A DNA stretch of 64,000 nucleotides from Ciona savignyi (taxonomy: Eukaryota; Chordata; Ascidiacea; Phlebobranchia; Cionidae): contig CH003265.1 of NCBI GenBank assembly GCA_000149265.1, positions 367,133 to 431,132 on the forward strand, read 5' to 3'. Positions 11,401 to 22,000 of this stretch are shown here, piece after piece. The notes below the pieces were generated by a model. The model saw nothing but the letters and a program-made list of their open reading frames with translations. It searched no databases and was not told where the DNA came from. Both the position numbers and the translations under genes were made by a program. Within the stretch, counting starts at the first letter, position 1, and the number at the start of each line of letters is the position of its first letter.

Positions 11401-14400
11401 AGTATGGCATAAGGTACTATATACATGAATATTGGTTTATGTCCGAACTTTTACCTTTATTTTTTAGTGAGTTTCTTCCACTGTTGCTCGGCCGCAGTTA
11501 TGCTAAAAGATTTGGTTTGGATCTTCTGACTCAGGGTAACTACTTTGGATACAATCCAACATTTGACGCTGGCGTGTCCAGCGCTTTTGCAACAGCAGCT
11601 TTCAGGTTTGTGCCGAAAAACACAGACAAGTAAAAGGGCAGGGTTTAATAGATACATTTCCACGATAACATAGGCAAGGGGCGCAAAAACACATGTATTT
11701 TTTTAAATCTGTAAGCGCACACAGTCGGATTACCGTATTTTTCAGTGTGTATACGATATAAACACCGCTTGAGTTGGAGGGAAACTTAGAGTTGTCACCA
11801 ACATCAATCAACATTATGTACCAAGGACATATTGAAACAACAAGTGAATACTTCAGACTGTATTAAACCTTCCGTTCCAATATGCCTATATCGACTCACC
11901 TATATATCTACCGGTGAACGCAAATGATGTTTATAATTTAAAAAAGCTTTACCCTCAGATACGGCCACACTCAGGTCGGAGCATCCTTCTCACGGTTAGC
12001 GTCAGATTATATCAGGTCGGAATTCCCAACAGTACCGATGCGAAAGGCTTTGTTCCAACAAGCTGCAGTTGTAAACGGCTCTTCCCACTCTATATTACGT
12101 GGTATGATGGAAGACCCAGCGCTAGAGGTTGCACCCAACATGGTCGACGACTTAAAAAAGTTTGTTAATTTTGTTTAACAAATTCCAGTGAATGTAGGCT
12201 AAAAACGTTTTTTTTATGCCATAAAAGTCATTTTAGCATGATTGGAATCGCTTACTTTGTTATCCTTCATGTTGTGTTCTTACTGACTTCGCTAAATGCG
12301 CCATTTTGTTTACTCTAATTTTGTCATTTTAGTCACATGTTCGAGTCGTCAAGCCAGCCCGGTAAAGATTTGCTTGCAATAAACATACACCGTGGGCGGT
12401 TACATGGACTTCCAGGTTATAACAAGTATCGCGAATTCTGCGGCCTAAATCGAGCGCGTAATTGGTCCGACTTGGCAAGTACAATCAACGAATCAATGGT
12501 TACAAAACTTAGCGCTATTTACAGGTGACAAACGTTGTTAAAAGTTGTATATACCATATATCCGACCGGTTAGTATGTTGGTTTAGTGAGGCGCCTTTCA
12601 GCCGTAAGGTTGTAGGTACAAAACTGGTCGCTAGCTAGTTGGCTGTCCTTGGGTAAGGCACTTAACGGACATTGCCAGAAACCAGCAGATTGATGGGTTC
12701 TACGAAATTTAAGGGATGTCTCAATTATACAATAGCACGTGTAACCCGACGATGGGTTCGAGGTGATATGACGATTGACCGTGTGTTAACCTCTTGGTTT
12801 TACCATTCGCGGGGATAAACATGAATATCCGATCCGATCCTATCATCCTATATAACATATAAAAATATATTTAAATTATACATACAAGGTATTCTTTAAC
12901 AAATAGTTATTTTTCTCTCTCTATCTATGTAGTCACGTGGACGATATCGATTTGATGATTGGCGGAATAGCGGAGACTCCTCTTCTCGCTGGGTCAGTGG
13001 GTCCAACTTTCGGATGCATCATTGCTCATCAGTTTCGAGATGTTAGGAAAGGAGACAGATTCTGGTTCGAAAACCCGGGAATTTTTTCAAAAGGTACTTG
13101 TTATTTGTATATTCCCAAGTTTGAGCTTATCAGTTGTCGATTTAATAAAATTTAGGTTTTAATTATAACATATTACATCAATGCTTAAAAGTCTATTTGG
13201 AGCGATTTCGCGGTTTGTTATTGTGAATTATGTTCTGCATGTTGTTGTTATCGATTGCTTATATAACTCCCCCATTCATAAGGTCGTAAATCTGCTTAAA
13301 TCCGGCCACAGATTTTAAAGTTTCCCGATCTGTTTTTCCCCACGTAATACCATGATGTCTTCAAGCAGGTATTAATACAGTGTAACAATCTAGCGTTGTA
13401 GTGAACAGCTAATATAATCTGCGGCGTGGCGCTTCAGGCCGGCATATTTTGGTGTATATTCTGTCATGTCTGTATATACGGAATTAATCAACACCTTCGT
13501 AATTTGTTATGGTCGCAAGTTATCAAGAACAAAAACCAACTTTCCGTGAAGTTGTCGGATTACAAATAATCGGAGTCATGTTGGACTATTTGATATGGTT
13601 TGTCATGGCAGATCAAGTGCCAAATATTAGGCAACAAGAATAACCTACCTGCATATTATTCCGTTATCGAAACAAATAGGTTAAGTAGGTATCAGTTTTG
13701 TATTACTTGCGTTAAATATATAATTAACCTATTATTTTCACAGACGCTTTCTTTCTTTTAAATTAGAGTTCAAGAAATGTTATTGGATATTTTAAATCGT
13801 TTCGGAAGTTGTTTTCGGTTTTATCGTAGCTCTTTAAAATCTCACTTTCAAAGGTCAACTGCAAGAACTGCGCAGGGCTTCTTTTTCCAGAGTGATTTGC
13901 GACAACATGGAGAATATGACCACCATATCACCATACGCCATGCTTCTTTCAACCGTCGATTCAAACTCGAGAATAAATTGTGGAAATATTGAACCGTTAA
14001 ACCTTGCTTTGTGGAAAGTGCCATCAGATCACTTACAAGGTGATCTAACGAGTTTATTAAGTAGAAAACCTGGCACATGGTATAAAATTTTTACAACAGG
14101 AAAAATGTCAGCCCATTGATACCGCCCACCAGGCACAACAAGGGAATTGATGTGTTGGAATCATATAACAAAAACCTTTATTACTGGTCACTAAAACCGT
14201 TTTCAGGTGGAACTGTATATTATTAAGTTGATAACCATGAAAAAATGAATCCGCGATCAAACTCGGAAGGAGCTTGTGTATATTAGAAATAAAGCGATTA
14301 CAAGATTTGAATCACAAAGTGGGTAAACGCATAGGCTGTAAATTACAAAAAAAATAAAAGTTGATCTCGTTAGTTTTGTATTTCAACCTTAACCGATAAA

Positions 14401-17237
14401 ATCATAATTGCAGACGGCGAATGGACAAGATGGTTTCCTACGGAAGACGTTGAACCAGTGATAGTTTTACAAAAGTTATTAGCCACCACTCCGGACTGTA
14501 TTTGCACGAATCCGATTGACCAACAGGTAAATGGTAATTAGCTGATGGTTGCGCTATGTGAGATTTCATATCTAATTGCAGCCTACACAATGTTGATGTT
14601 GGCGGTACGATCGTGTGGTCCAATGGTTGAAGCGACGGATACATAAACCGATTTCAATATAAAAATATTAACTTAATCCTTTAAAAATACACAATTATAA
14701 TGTTTCTATCTTAATAAATGTTTATTACATTTTTAGAGAGAAGTCATATCAGAGTCGACCCCAAATCTTTTCCGACTTCGATTTTTATGCCCGAAAGGAA
14801 CACTCAATAACGTCGATTTTCCGAACACAAAAACGAGTAATGATATATCTGCCTTCTATAAGCTTGAACTAGTTAAGCCGACAAGTACATAGTGTACATT
14901 TATTGAACGCGTAGTAGTAGTATTTAAAAGCAAAAATAGTTTTAATGACCAATTTGAACACAATGTATAAAATCAATATTTATACCTTTATTTTACAGCA
15001 AATAATTAATATTTAAGCTGAATATATGAACACATCATATGCTACAGAAACACTTCTCTCATTTAAGGTCTTGTACGTTATTTATTTCAAGGTTTGCATC
15101 ACTATTGGACCGAATGGTTCGACAGAGACACCCCATCTCAGAACTATAGTGACGACGTGGAAACATTGGAATTTTTGCGACTTGAAAGACCAAACAAAAT
15201 TTGTCCCCGTCCTCTCTATATACAAGCACAAACCAAACACCAGGTAACAAATTTATTAGCTTTAGAGTCATACGACGCATCAAAGTGGTGGTTGGTTAAG
15301 GTGTTGTATTATGTGTATCTGTATGTGTGTGTAGATATTTTAAATATCTAATTTGGTTCCAGTTTAATTTTACCGCACTAAAATCATTTTATCAATCCCA
15401 GTTACCAGTGAAAATGGGTTAAGGCAACATGACATGCAAAAATAATTTTGCTTAAAAATAATAGTATGTGCCCCAAATCATTTTCTGATCTATTTTTAAC
15501 ACTTTTCCAACATGAAATCAATAGATTTGGACTGCATTTCTTAATGACTGTATCCAATAAATTTACATCAATCGTCGGAAACGGTATTTGAGAGAATATT
15601 CATGTCTATCACCGTGAGTAGTAAAACCACGGGGGTTAACACACGGTCAATCGTCAGCCCACCTTCTGGTTACCGGAGATATTGCAATGTGTTTTGTACG
15701 ATTCACACGTTTCTTTAATTTAGTAGAACCCATTAATCCGCTGGGTTCGGGCAATGTCCGTTAAATGCCTTGCCCAAGGACACAACCGACTAGTTAGCGA
15801 CCAGGTTTGAACCTGCAACCCTTCGGCTAAAAGGGGACGCACTAAACTACTTAACTTATCTGTCGGAGGAAAGATTACGTTAATGTCACCGGCATTAAAA
15901 ATTGGACTAACAACAGTAGAAATCGTTGTTTTTTAAATGCGCGTCAATAATATATTTAGAAAATTATTGGAAAATAATAATATTATTTTTTAAGTAAAAT
16001 TATTTCATAGCCTCTTTAAATACAAACTACAACACGAAAATTATCGTCTACAGCACACTACCATAACTGTAGTAACCTGACTGTGTGCACGTGGTGATCT
16101 AACCTGAGAATTGGTTTATTGGTCCACCCGCTAGTTTTCCTACAGCGAAAAACGCGTGGTAATTCAATCCTATCCGTCAGGTTTCAGCCTTGATATCCAA
16201 CCAAGTTTTCGAATCTCTTGATCCAACGATGGGACTGGTGTGTCGGGGAAAACACCAAACGAACGGAAAGTGTCAGGATTATAGAGTTCGCTTCTGTTGT
16301 CCGAATGGTAAGTAGGATACTCAACGCATTACATTAAATTTAATTGCGATACATTTAAACTAATTTGGAAAGATGAACTTAAAAAAATAAAACGCTGACA
16401 AAATCTGCCAGCAAATATTTTGTATAGAGGTAAAATGTGGCCAAGAATATGTAAAAAACGGTTTAAAAACTTGAACTTTTTGTAATATATGTGTATTATT
16501 TTGGCCTTTTTCTGCAGTGTACAAACATGCTGTATTGAAGGCATCACATCGACTCATTGGCAACACCAGTATATTCATGCCAAATATTTGGACACCTTGG
16601 GTCAGTTTATCAAGTCCATACGTTTCCATGAAAGACACGGAAACATTAGGACTGGCGCGAGCTCGCGGATTTGCAGTTTGCAGGTAGGCTAATCTTCTCC
16701 ACAGAATGTCACAATTGTAACAAGTCATTTAGCTTAATTATCCATAGTTGTGTGTTATGGTCATGGTTTTAATGCCCGAATCGTCCAATATAATGTTGAC
16801 AACAGGCAGATAATACGAGTACCGAACAAATATTTTTTTCGATTAAATATAACTTACTCATCTATAGTCATCCGACAAAATATAGTACAGTAGCCTACGT
16901 GGAATTACCCAACGGGAATGCTGGAAAAAAAACTGCTTGGGTTAAACCTTCTATAGGACACACGAAAGTACCATCCCTAATATTAAGCAATACACTACCA
17001 TCCTGCATTAGAAGAATAAATGTACAATAATAACATTGCAGACAACCAATCGCCATCGATGCAAGAATAGTTGGCAGCCATATTGTGGTAGAGCAGTCTG
17101 GCGATATTCTAAAACGTTACAGTGTTTTCCACGGGTTGATCTGTGACAACAGGGACCAAACAGACGGGCAATGCAGTGATTACGAAGTTCGATACTTGTG
17201 CTCTTATTCCTCAATACACCGGACACATATTAATTGA
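8491..17237 (+). CDS. Secreted animal haem peroxidase fused to three C-terminal WxxW/CysD modules
   Basis: Predicted secreted haem peroxidase of 934 residues in 17 phase-consistent exons: 8491-8702, 8859-8967, 9446-9605, 10185-10433, 10621-10788, 11131-11305, 11468-11605, 11959-12159, 12333-12524, 12933-13093, 13854-14039, 14414-14526, 14737-14836, 15092-15243, 16181-16307, 16518-16683, 17042-17237. A signal peptide ([15 protein letters not shown]) comes first. The peroxidase domain, about residues 80-640, has the distal motif GQFITHD (Gln147, His151, Asp152), RLNENIGL (Arg303, Glu306), [12 protein letters not shown], the proximal histidine in FRYGHT (His407) and HVDDIDL with VGPTF. The usual Asp before the distal His is Thr150. 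C-terminal modules follow: a short divergent one (WTRWFPTED, residues 651-715), a typical CysD ([11 protein letters not shown] to [10 protein letters not shown], 722-814) and a third (WTPW to [10 protein letters not shown], 835-925). CysD modules occur in gel-forming mucins and CILP. A matrix or mucus cross-linking role is inference. No paralogue name can be assigned. Confidence 0.92.
10830..11120 (-). mobile_element. tRNA-derived SINE (family A) in peroxidase intron 5
   Basis: Diverged copy in minus orientation, with blocks agatcacctcgcgcc, acagagctattag and aagtgccttgccc. Its head end lies about 10-15 bases from the acceptor at 11130, so the element sits right against the branch/acceptor zone of exon 6. 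Confidence 0.7.
11306..11467 (+). other. Peroxidase intron of 162 bp, stop-free and a multiple of three
   Basis: The donor gttggtga follows TACAA and the acceptor is tttttttag. Splicing restores [12 protein letters not shown], the invariant peroxidase helix. Unspliced, the intron is open and keeps frame, adding 54 residues inside the catalytic domain. The clean family match after splicing shows it is an intron, not an insertion. Confidence 0.85.
12556..12850 (+). mobile_element. tRNA-derived SINE (family A) in peroxidase intron 9
   Basis: Near-complete copy in plus orientation. The tRNA-like head has an A-box-like ttggtttagtgaggcgcc and a B-box-like ggttgtaggtacaaaactgg. The family body follows (tccttgggtaaggcactt, cgtgtaacccgacgatggg), then a tail of gatcc/gatcctat repeats. 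Confidence 0.75.
15590..15870 (-). mobile_element. tRNA-derived SINE (family A) in peroxidase intron 14
   Basis: Near-complete copy in minus orientation. Blocks seen are gttaccggagatattgcaatg, gccttgcccaaggacacaa and the head region (revcomp gtttgaacctgcaacc, a B-box-like match). It lies in the long intron 15244-16180. Confidence 0.75.
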
Positions 17238-17677
17238 CATCAGTTTACTATGTCACGCAACTCTTCTCTGGGTGAACCCAAGTACCACATTAGTTAGACA
17301 CACCCGCTTTTCCGAATGATGCCGTGATTTATATATAAAGACTTCTGTATACAACTTATATTAGTGCTAAGTTCATTCCGTTTTTTTTTGTCTTAAACAA
17401 ATAATTACTTTTTTTGCATAAGAAAATAATTGCGGGATCACAGCTCCACCAAGTGTTTAAATCCGCTAGTGTTGTCATTTCGTCGTCGCCTACAAGTCAT
17501 GTTCAACAAACGCTAATGGCACGGCACTCTAACAGTTAGTGTGCTATGCTAAAAGCCGCAGTAAAGTACATGATTGTTTTACGACGCCCGCATTTGTTGG
17601 ATGCTTTTAGTGATACTTATTTTATTCTTGTCATTGTACAATTTACTATGATATTTCTGTATATTTAGATCGAAATG

Positions 17678-17683
17678 AATAAA
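17678..17683 (+). terminator. Polyadenylation signal of the peroxidase gene
   Basis: Canonical AATAAA about 440 bases after the stop codon at 17235-17237. It is a clear candidate downstream of the last exon on this strand. Confidence 0.5.
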
Positions 17684-18299
17684 ATATATAGTACACATGG
17701 TTGTGGTTTTTAACGATCACAGCGCCGCTTTATAAAATATTGCTTTATATAATGTATATGATATAATCAGTGGGTATTAATAACTGCAGATTAAGCTAGA
17801 TCATGTTTTACTCGCCGACAACGTTTTAAATCTGCGCTTTATGTATCTGTAAGCAAAAATGTTATAATCTATGGTTACTTAACGACATTTTGGTAAATCA
17901 TATTGGGTAGATGATGAATCGTTTTTTTCTTCTGAGAGCTAAAACTAATGAATCTCCGAGTTACTAATCCAAAATTGCTATTCATATTCTACAAAAGAAG
18001 TGCTCCAATATCTTTAAATTTGAATTGATAAAAAAGATACCGAATTATTTCCAATAAGACTAGAATTTAAATCATGATTATAAAACGGTCATCCCTAGAT
18101 TAAATATTACACTTCACACGTATCTCACCAAAACGTGTGATCGGAAATACTACTCAGCTTAAACCAATCAAACTTCCGTGCGCGGGTAAATCTGACGATT
18201 AGTTTTAGTCATGGTATGTAAAGAAGTGTTTTGCTAAGTAACTGTAGGTGAATTCCAGATCTATGTATGGTTGCTCAAATGCATGCGCTGAGTTTCGAG

Positions 18300-18555
18300 C
18301 CAGAGTTTTTTGGGTTCGAAACTGGTGGCTAGATGGTCAGTTGCGTCCTTGGACACGGCACTTTACAAACATTGTCTGAACCTAGTGAATTAATGTATTC
18401 TACTAAATTAAAGGAACGTGTTAATCATGCACAACGCACTGCAATGTCTTCGGTAACCCGACAGTGGGCGCGAAGTAATCTGTCGATTTTCCGTGTGTTT
18501 ACCCCCTTGGTTTTTCCACTTTCGCGGATAAACATCAATATCCTATCGTCGGAGA
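18300..18555 (+). mobile_element. tRNA-derived SINE (family A), head truncated
   Basis: Plus orientation. It begins near the B-box-like gggttcgaaactgg and continues through tccttggacacggcacttta, attaaaggaacgtgttaat and aacccgacagtgggcgcga to ttcgcggataaacatcaat. The upstream A-box half is not clear. Confidence 0.7.
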
Positions 18556-19036
18556 TTAGAGAAGAGCTTATTATATGAAGGTGTTGATTGTACATTTCCT
18601 ACCCTACGGGACAAAGCCAGATTGAAATATTTAAACAAAATTTTGTGGAGCTCAGGTTTAAATTGCAGATACTTAAGGTTAAATTCATAAGCTTATTATG
18701 GTATAATTTTGTACGGCAGCCAGTCTTTGGTCAGTTTGCATAAATGTAAGATAGGAAGAATATTTGGTATATTGCCTCCTTTATTACTGAAACAAAGATC
18801 TTTTGTTTAGACCGCCCACTTTGTGTTGGACATAATAACAAGGAATATAATGCATAGGGAATTATTTCTATTTTAACGATCAGAACTTGGGCTTCACACG
18901 ATATGAATTCTCACAATTGTTTCGCCACTTTCTGCAATTGCACTTATTTTTTTAACCAAAAAAACGTAGTTCTTTATACGAGATACAGGAAATGCTCATG
19001 AATTAAATGAAAGATGGTAAAAAGGTGTCGATAATT

Positions 19037-22000
19037 TTAAAGGCAAGCTAATTCATGTAGATAAGCCGCCATCAGCTTACAGCCGTTCAAGTAGTTGCTC
19101 CTGTAAAACATGATAAAAAGTTATTTTTAAGATAATTTTTAAATATCGAAAGAAAATATGTTAAAAAGGTGATAAATATATAAAAAAAACTAGATATTAA
19201 CATTTTTAGAGAAAATTATTGTTGTCTATAGAAAGGAAATGCTACTAGCTGCATCGAAGGTGTTAAATTTTTTAAATTTTTATTTGCTGGGAGAAAATTA
19301 CCCCCCGTAAAGACAGTTTCAAGTCCAGAACAGAAACAAATTTAACAAAATAATTACTTGAAAATGTGTTTATATGAAATATGTAGCAAACAGCTAAAGT
19401 GCAGGATTGGTCGCATCAAATAAATGTGGCTAGTAGTAGGTGATACCCTTCCAAACTGCATCATTCATTTGACCTCACCTGTCAAACTTCTCATTCTGCG
19501 AATGTGCACCGTCATCGCATGCACCAACGGGGAGAAGCATCACGTTCTTGCCGGTGGCTTCTTGGAAGGTCAGGGTAACGGGAATGCTCCCCCCTTCTCT
19601 GGTCAAATCAGGATCAACTCCGAAAACTGAATCCAAATTGCAGTTTATCGAAATGTATGACACACTAAGCTTTGTTTCTTAGTACACGTTACTCTGTTTA
19701 TCCTATAAGGGGTTTTTAACACTAGCATTCTGGCAATCATTGAATTACGCGATATTTTATTTTATAAGTCAATATATAATAAGCCTTAGGACAGACTTGT
19801 GAATCTCTGTATCACCTTTAACAGGAATCTCATTTCCACAAATCTAAAAACCACACTTTCAGTACACTCTAGTTTCCAGATAATTTTGGTATAAAACTCT
19901 TTAAGCAAAATTGAAATAAACTCCTTAAAAAGTTTTAATAAACCTGTTTTGATTGCTTTTCTTCCGGCAATATAGTTGGGGTCGTTAAAATCCGACACCC
20001 AAGGTTTTCCCCCATGACCCATCGTCACCAATAGCTTGTTGGGACTTCCCCGTTCTGCAAAAACTTTCTCGCAATGTGCTTTTACCTAAATCGATAAAGA
20101 AGCATCAGTCAGGGCTCTACATAAAGATTGTGGACAAGTTCAGTACCAAATTGACCTGTCCCATTTAGCTTACACTTGTCCCATAAAAAAATCACAATTC
20201 AATTTCCCGATTCCCGAGGTTCCAGACCATGTGATTAACACACCATTTAGCGATTAGGTCACCCCTCAAAAGTTGTTCCTTATTAGGGCCAAAAATCCGT
20301 GCAAGTAATACTCGCGTAGTGCACGCCGTGCGAGTAATAATATACTATCGCTAACGCTGTGCAAGAACCTAGATTGTTATAACGGCTAACCGATTAAAGA
20401 AAAAACGGTTAACGGATGTTTAGCCTAATTCTCTCTAGCTCGTACTTAGTAATGGGAAGAACATGGGAAAAACGCGCGCGGGAGTGCGTCAGTAGTCCTC
20501 TATTGAATCTAGGTCAACGTAACCCTAGGTCAAACCGCCGATCAAAGCAATAAACACCGCTACGAATCTTTAAAAAAAAGCGAAGCTGCGGTTAGCAACT
20601 CCAAGACCTACAAAATTATAATACTATATTTAAACAGTTGTTACGTCATACAAACTACAGTTGGGAGCCATGTTTACTTGCATTGCTTGTGTGAGCTTCC
20701 ACACGCGAGTGAATTCTTTCTCGCCCGAAATTTGATGCTTTTTGGCCTTGCTTATCATGGAAACAGGAATCGCCTTTCTTATTTCGTTGCGGTTTACATG
20801 AAGATGCGCGTGAGATTGGTATTAACAAACAACAAATTAATAACCCATAGGTAAAATTGTTCAATTACCTAACCAATTGAAGCAGAGACGAAAACCCCGG
20901 ATTGGGATATCACGTTTACTTCGCGTTCGACTTTAATATAACTTACCGATGAAATTTATTAAGTCGCGTTATTTTAAGATGTTTGTCTGTGTGTTGACAA
21001 AATATATGTGATTATTTCACACGCTTTTGGAGTTTATTTTAATTTTATTTTGCAACTTTATTATCACCGATGCGAAGATTGCTTATCGGTCTTTATCATA
21101 TTCGCCGCACAAAGATTGCGACCGAGTATTAGCTCTTTTCAACTCGTCTCAGTTACCGCTAATAAATCCTAATTGTAACAAAAGCAACGGGCAACGAAAT
21201 AGTACGAATCTCATTCGCGCACAATGGTAGATTAACACGGTTTGAACTCGAAGATATACACGGCGGTGAAGGATATTGAAAATAGCGTTTAGTTTGCATT
21301 TTTAACCTGTCCCGTCGGACAAGCGCCGCGCAGTATTTACTTGTCCCACGCTATAAATCACCTGTCCCGGACTGGCGGACAAGCGTGTATGTCCAGCCCT
21401 GGCATGTCATAGAATTTTAAACCCTGTTCTATATAATTTAAAGTTTTAAAATAAAAAATAAATTTGTTAAAAGATGCATCTCTTGATCATCCATATAATT
21501 AATAATTAAAAGTTGTTTAAGTTTGGAAGGTGACTCGAAGATCAAACTGCACGTACATGTTTCTCGATTTCATCGGGATGTTGGTTGGGAACCAATCGAA
21601 TCGAGAACTTCCCGATTACCTTGCGTGGGATGACTGTTTTTGCACCAGCACCATCAAATGCACCTATTGAAGGGATGAAGATGATTAATTTACATCAGTG
21701 GCAATAAAATCATTAAAATTGGGTGAAAATGCTACATTTCATTCTTTAGTAACACTATACATTCTTTAGTAACAGTACCAAAATTAATATAAACAACCTA
21801 AAATTCATCAATCACATGTAAAGTGTTACATTCCTATACTTATTCCATGCACCATTCTCTAAAGTTGGTATTCATGTGTATTTTTGATTAACTTTTTACA
21901 AAAATTTAGAAGTGGCATATGTAGAATTTTGAAAACAATAGCCACATACACAGCATATTGTTTCATTTGTACAGGACCGGAAGGGAACACCGTAAATTAA

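Larger units (their letters stand above)
17238..19036. other. Convergent intergenic region (peroxidase 3' / CNDP2 3')
   Basis: The genes on both sides end here. It holds the peroxidase 3' UTR with its AATAAA and a 5'-truncated SINE at 18300-18555. Nothing else is recognised. Confidence 0.55.

Noticed and set aside
14438-14644. Minus-strand frame opposite exon 12 of the peroxidase
   Set aside because: Shadow of a phase-consistent coding exon with no features of its own.
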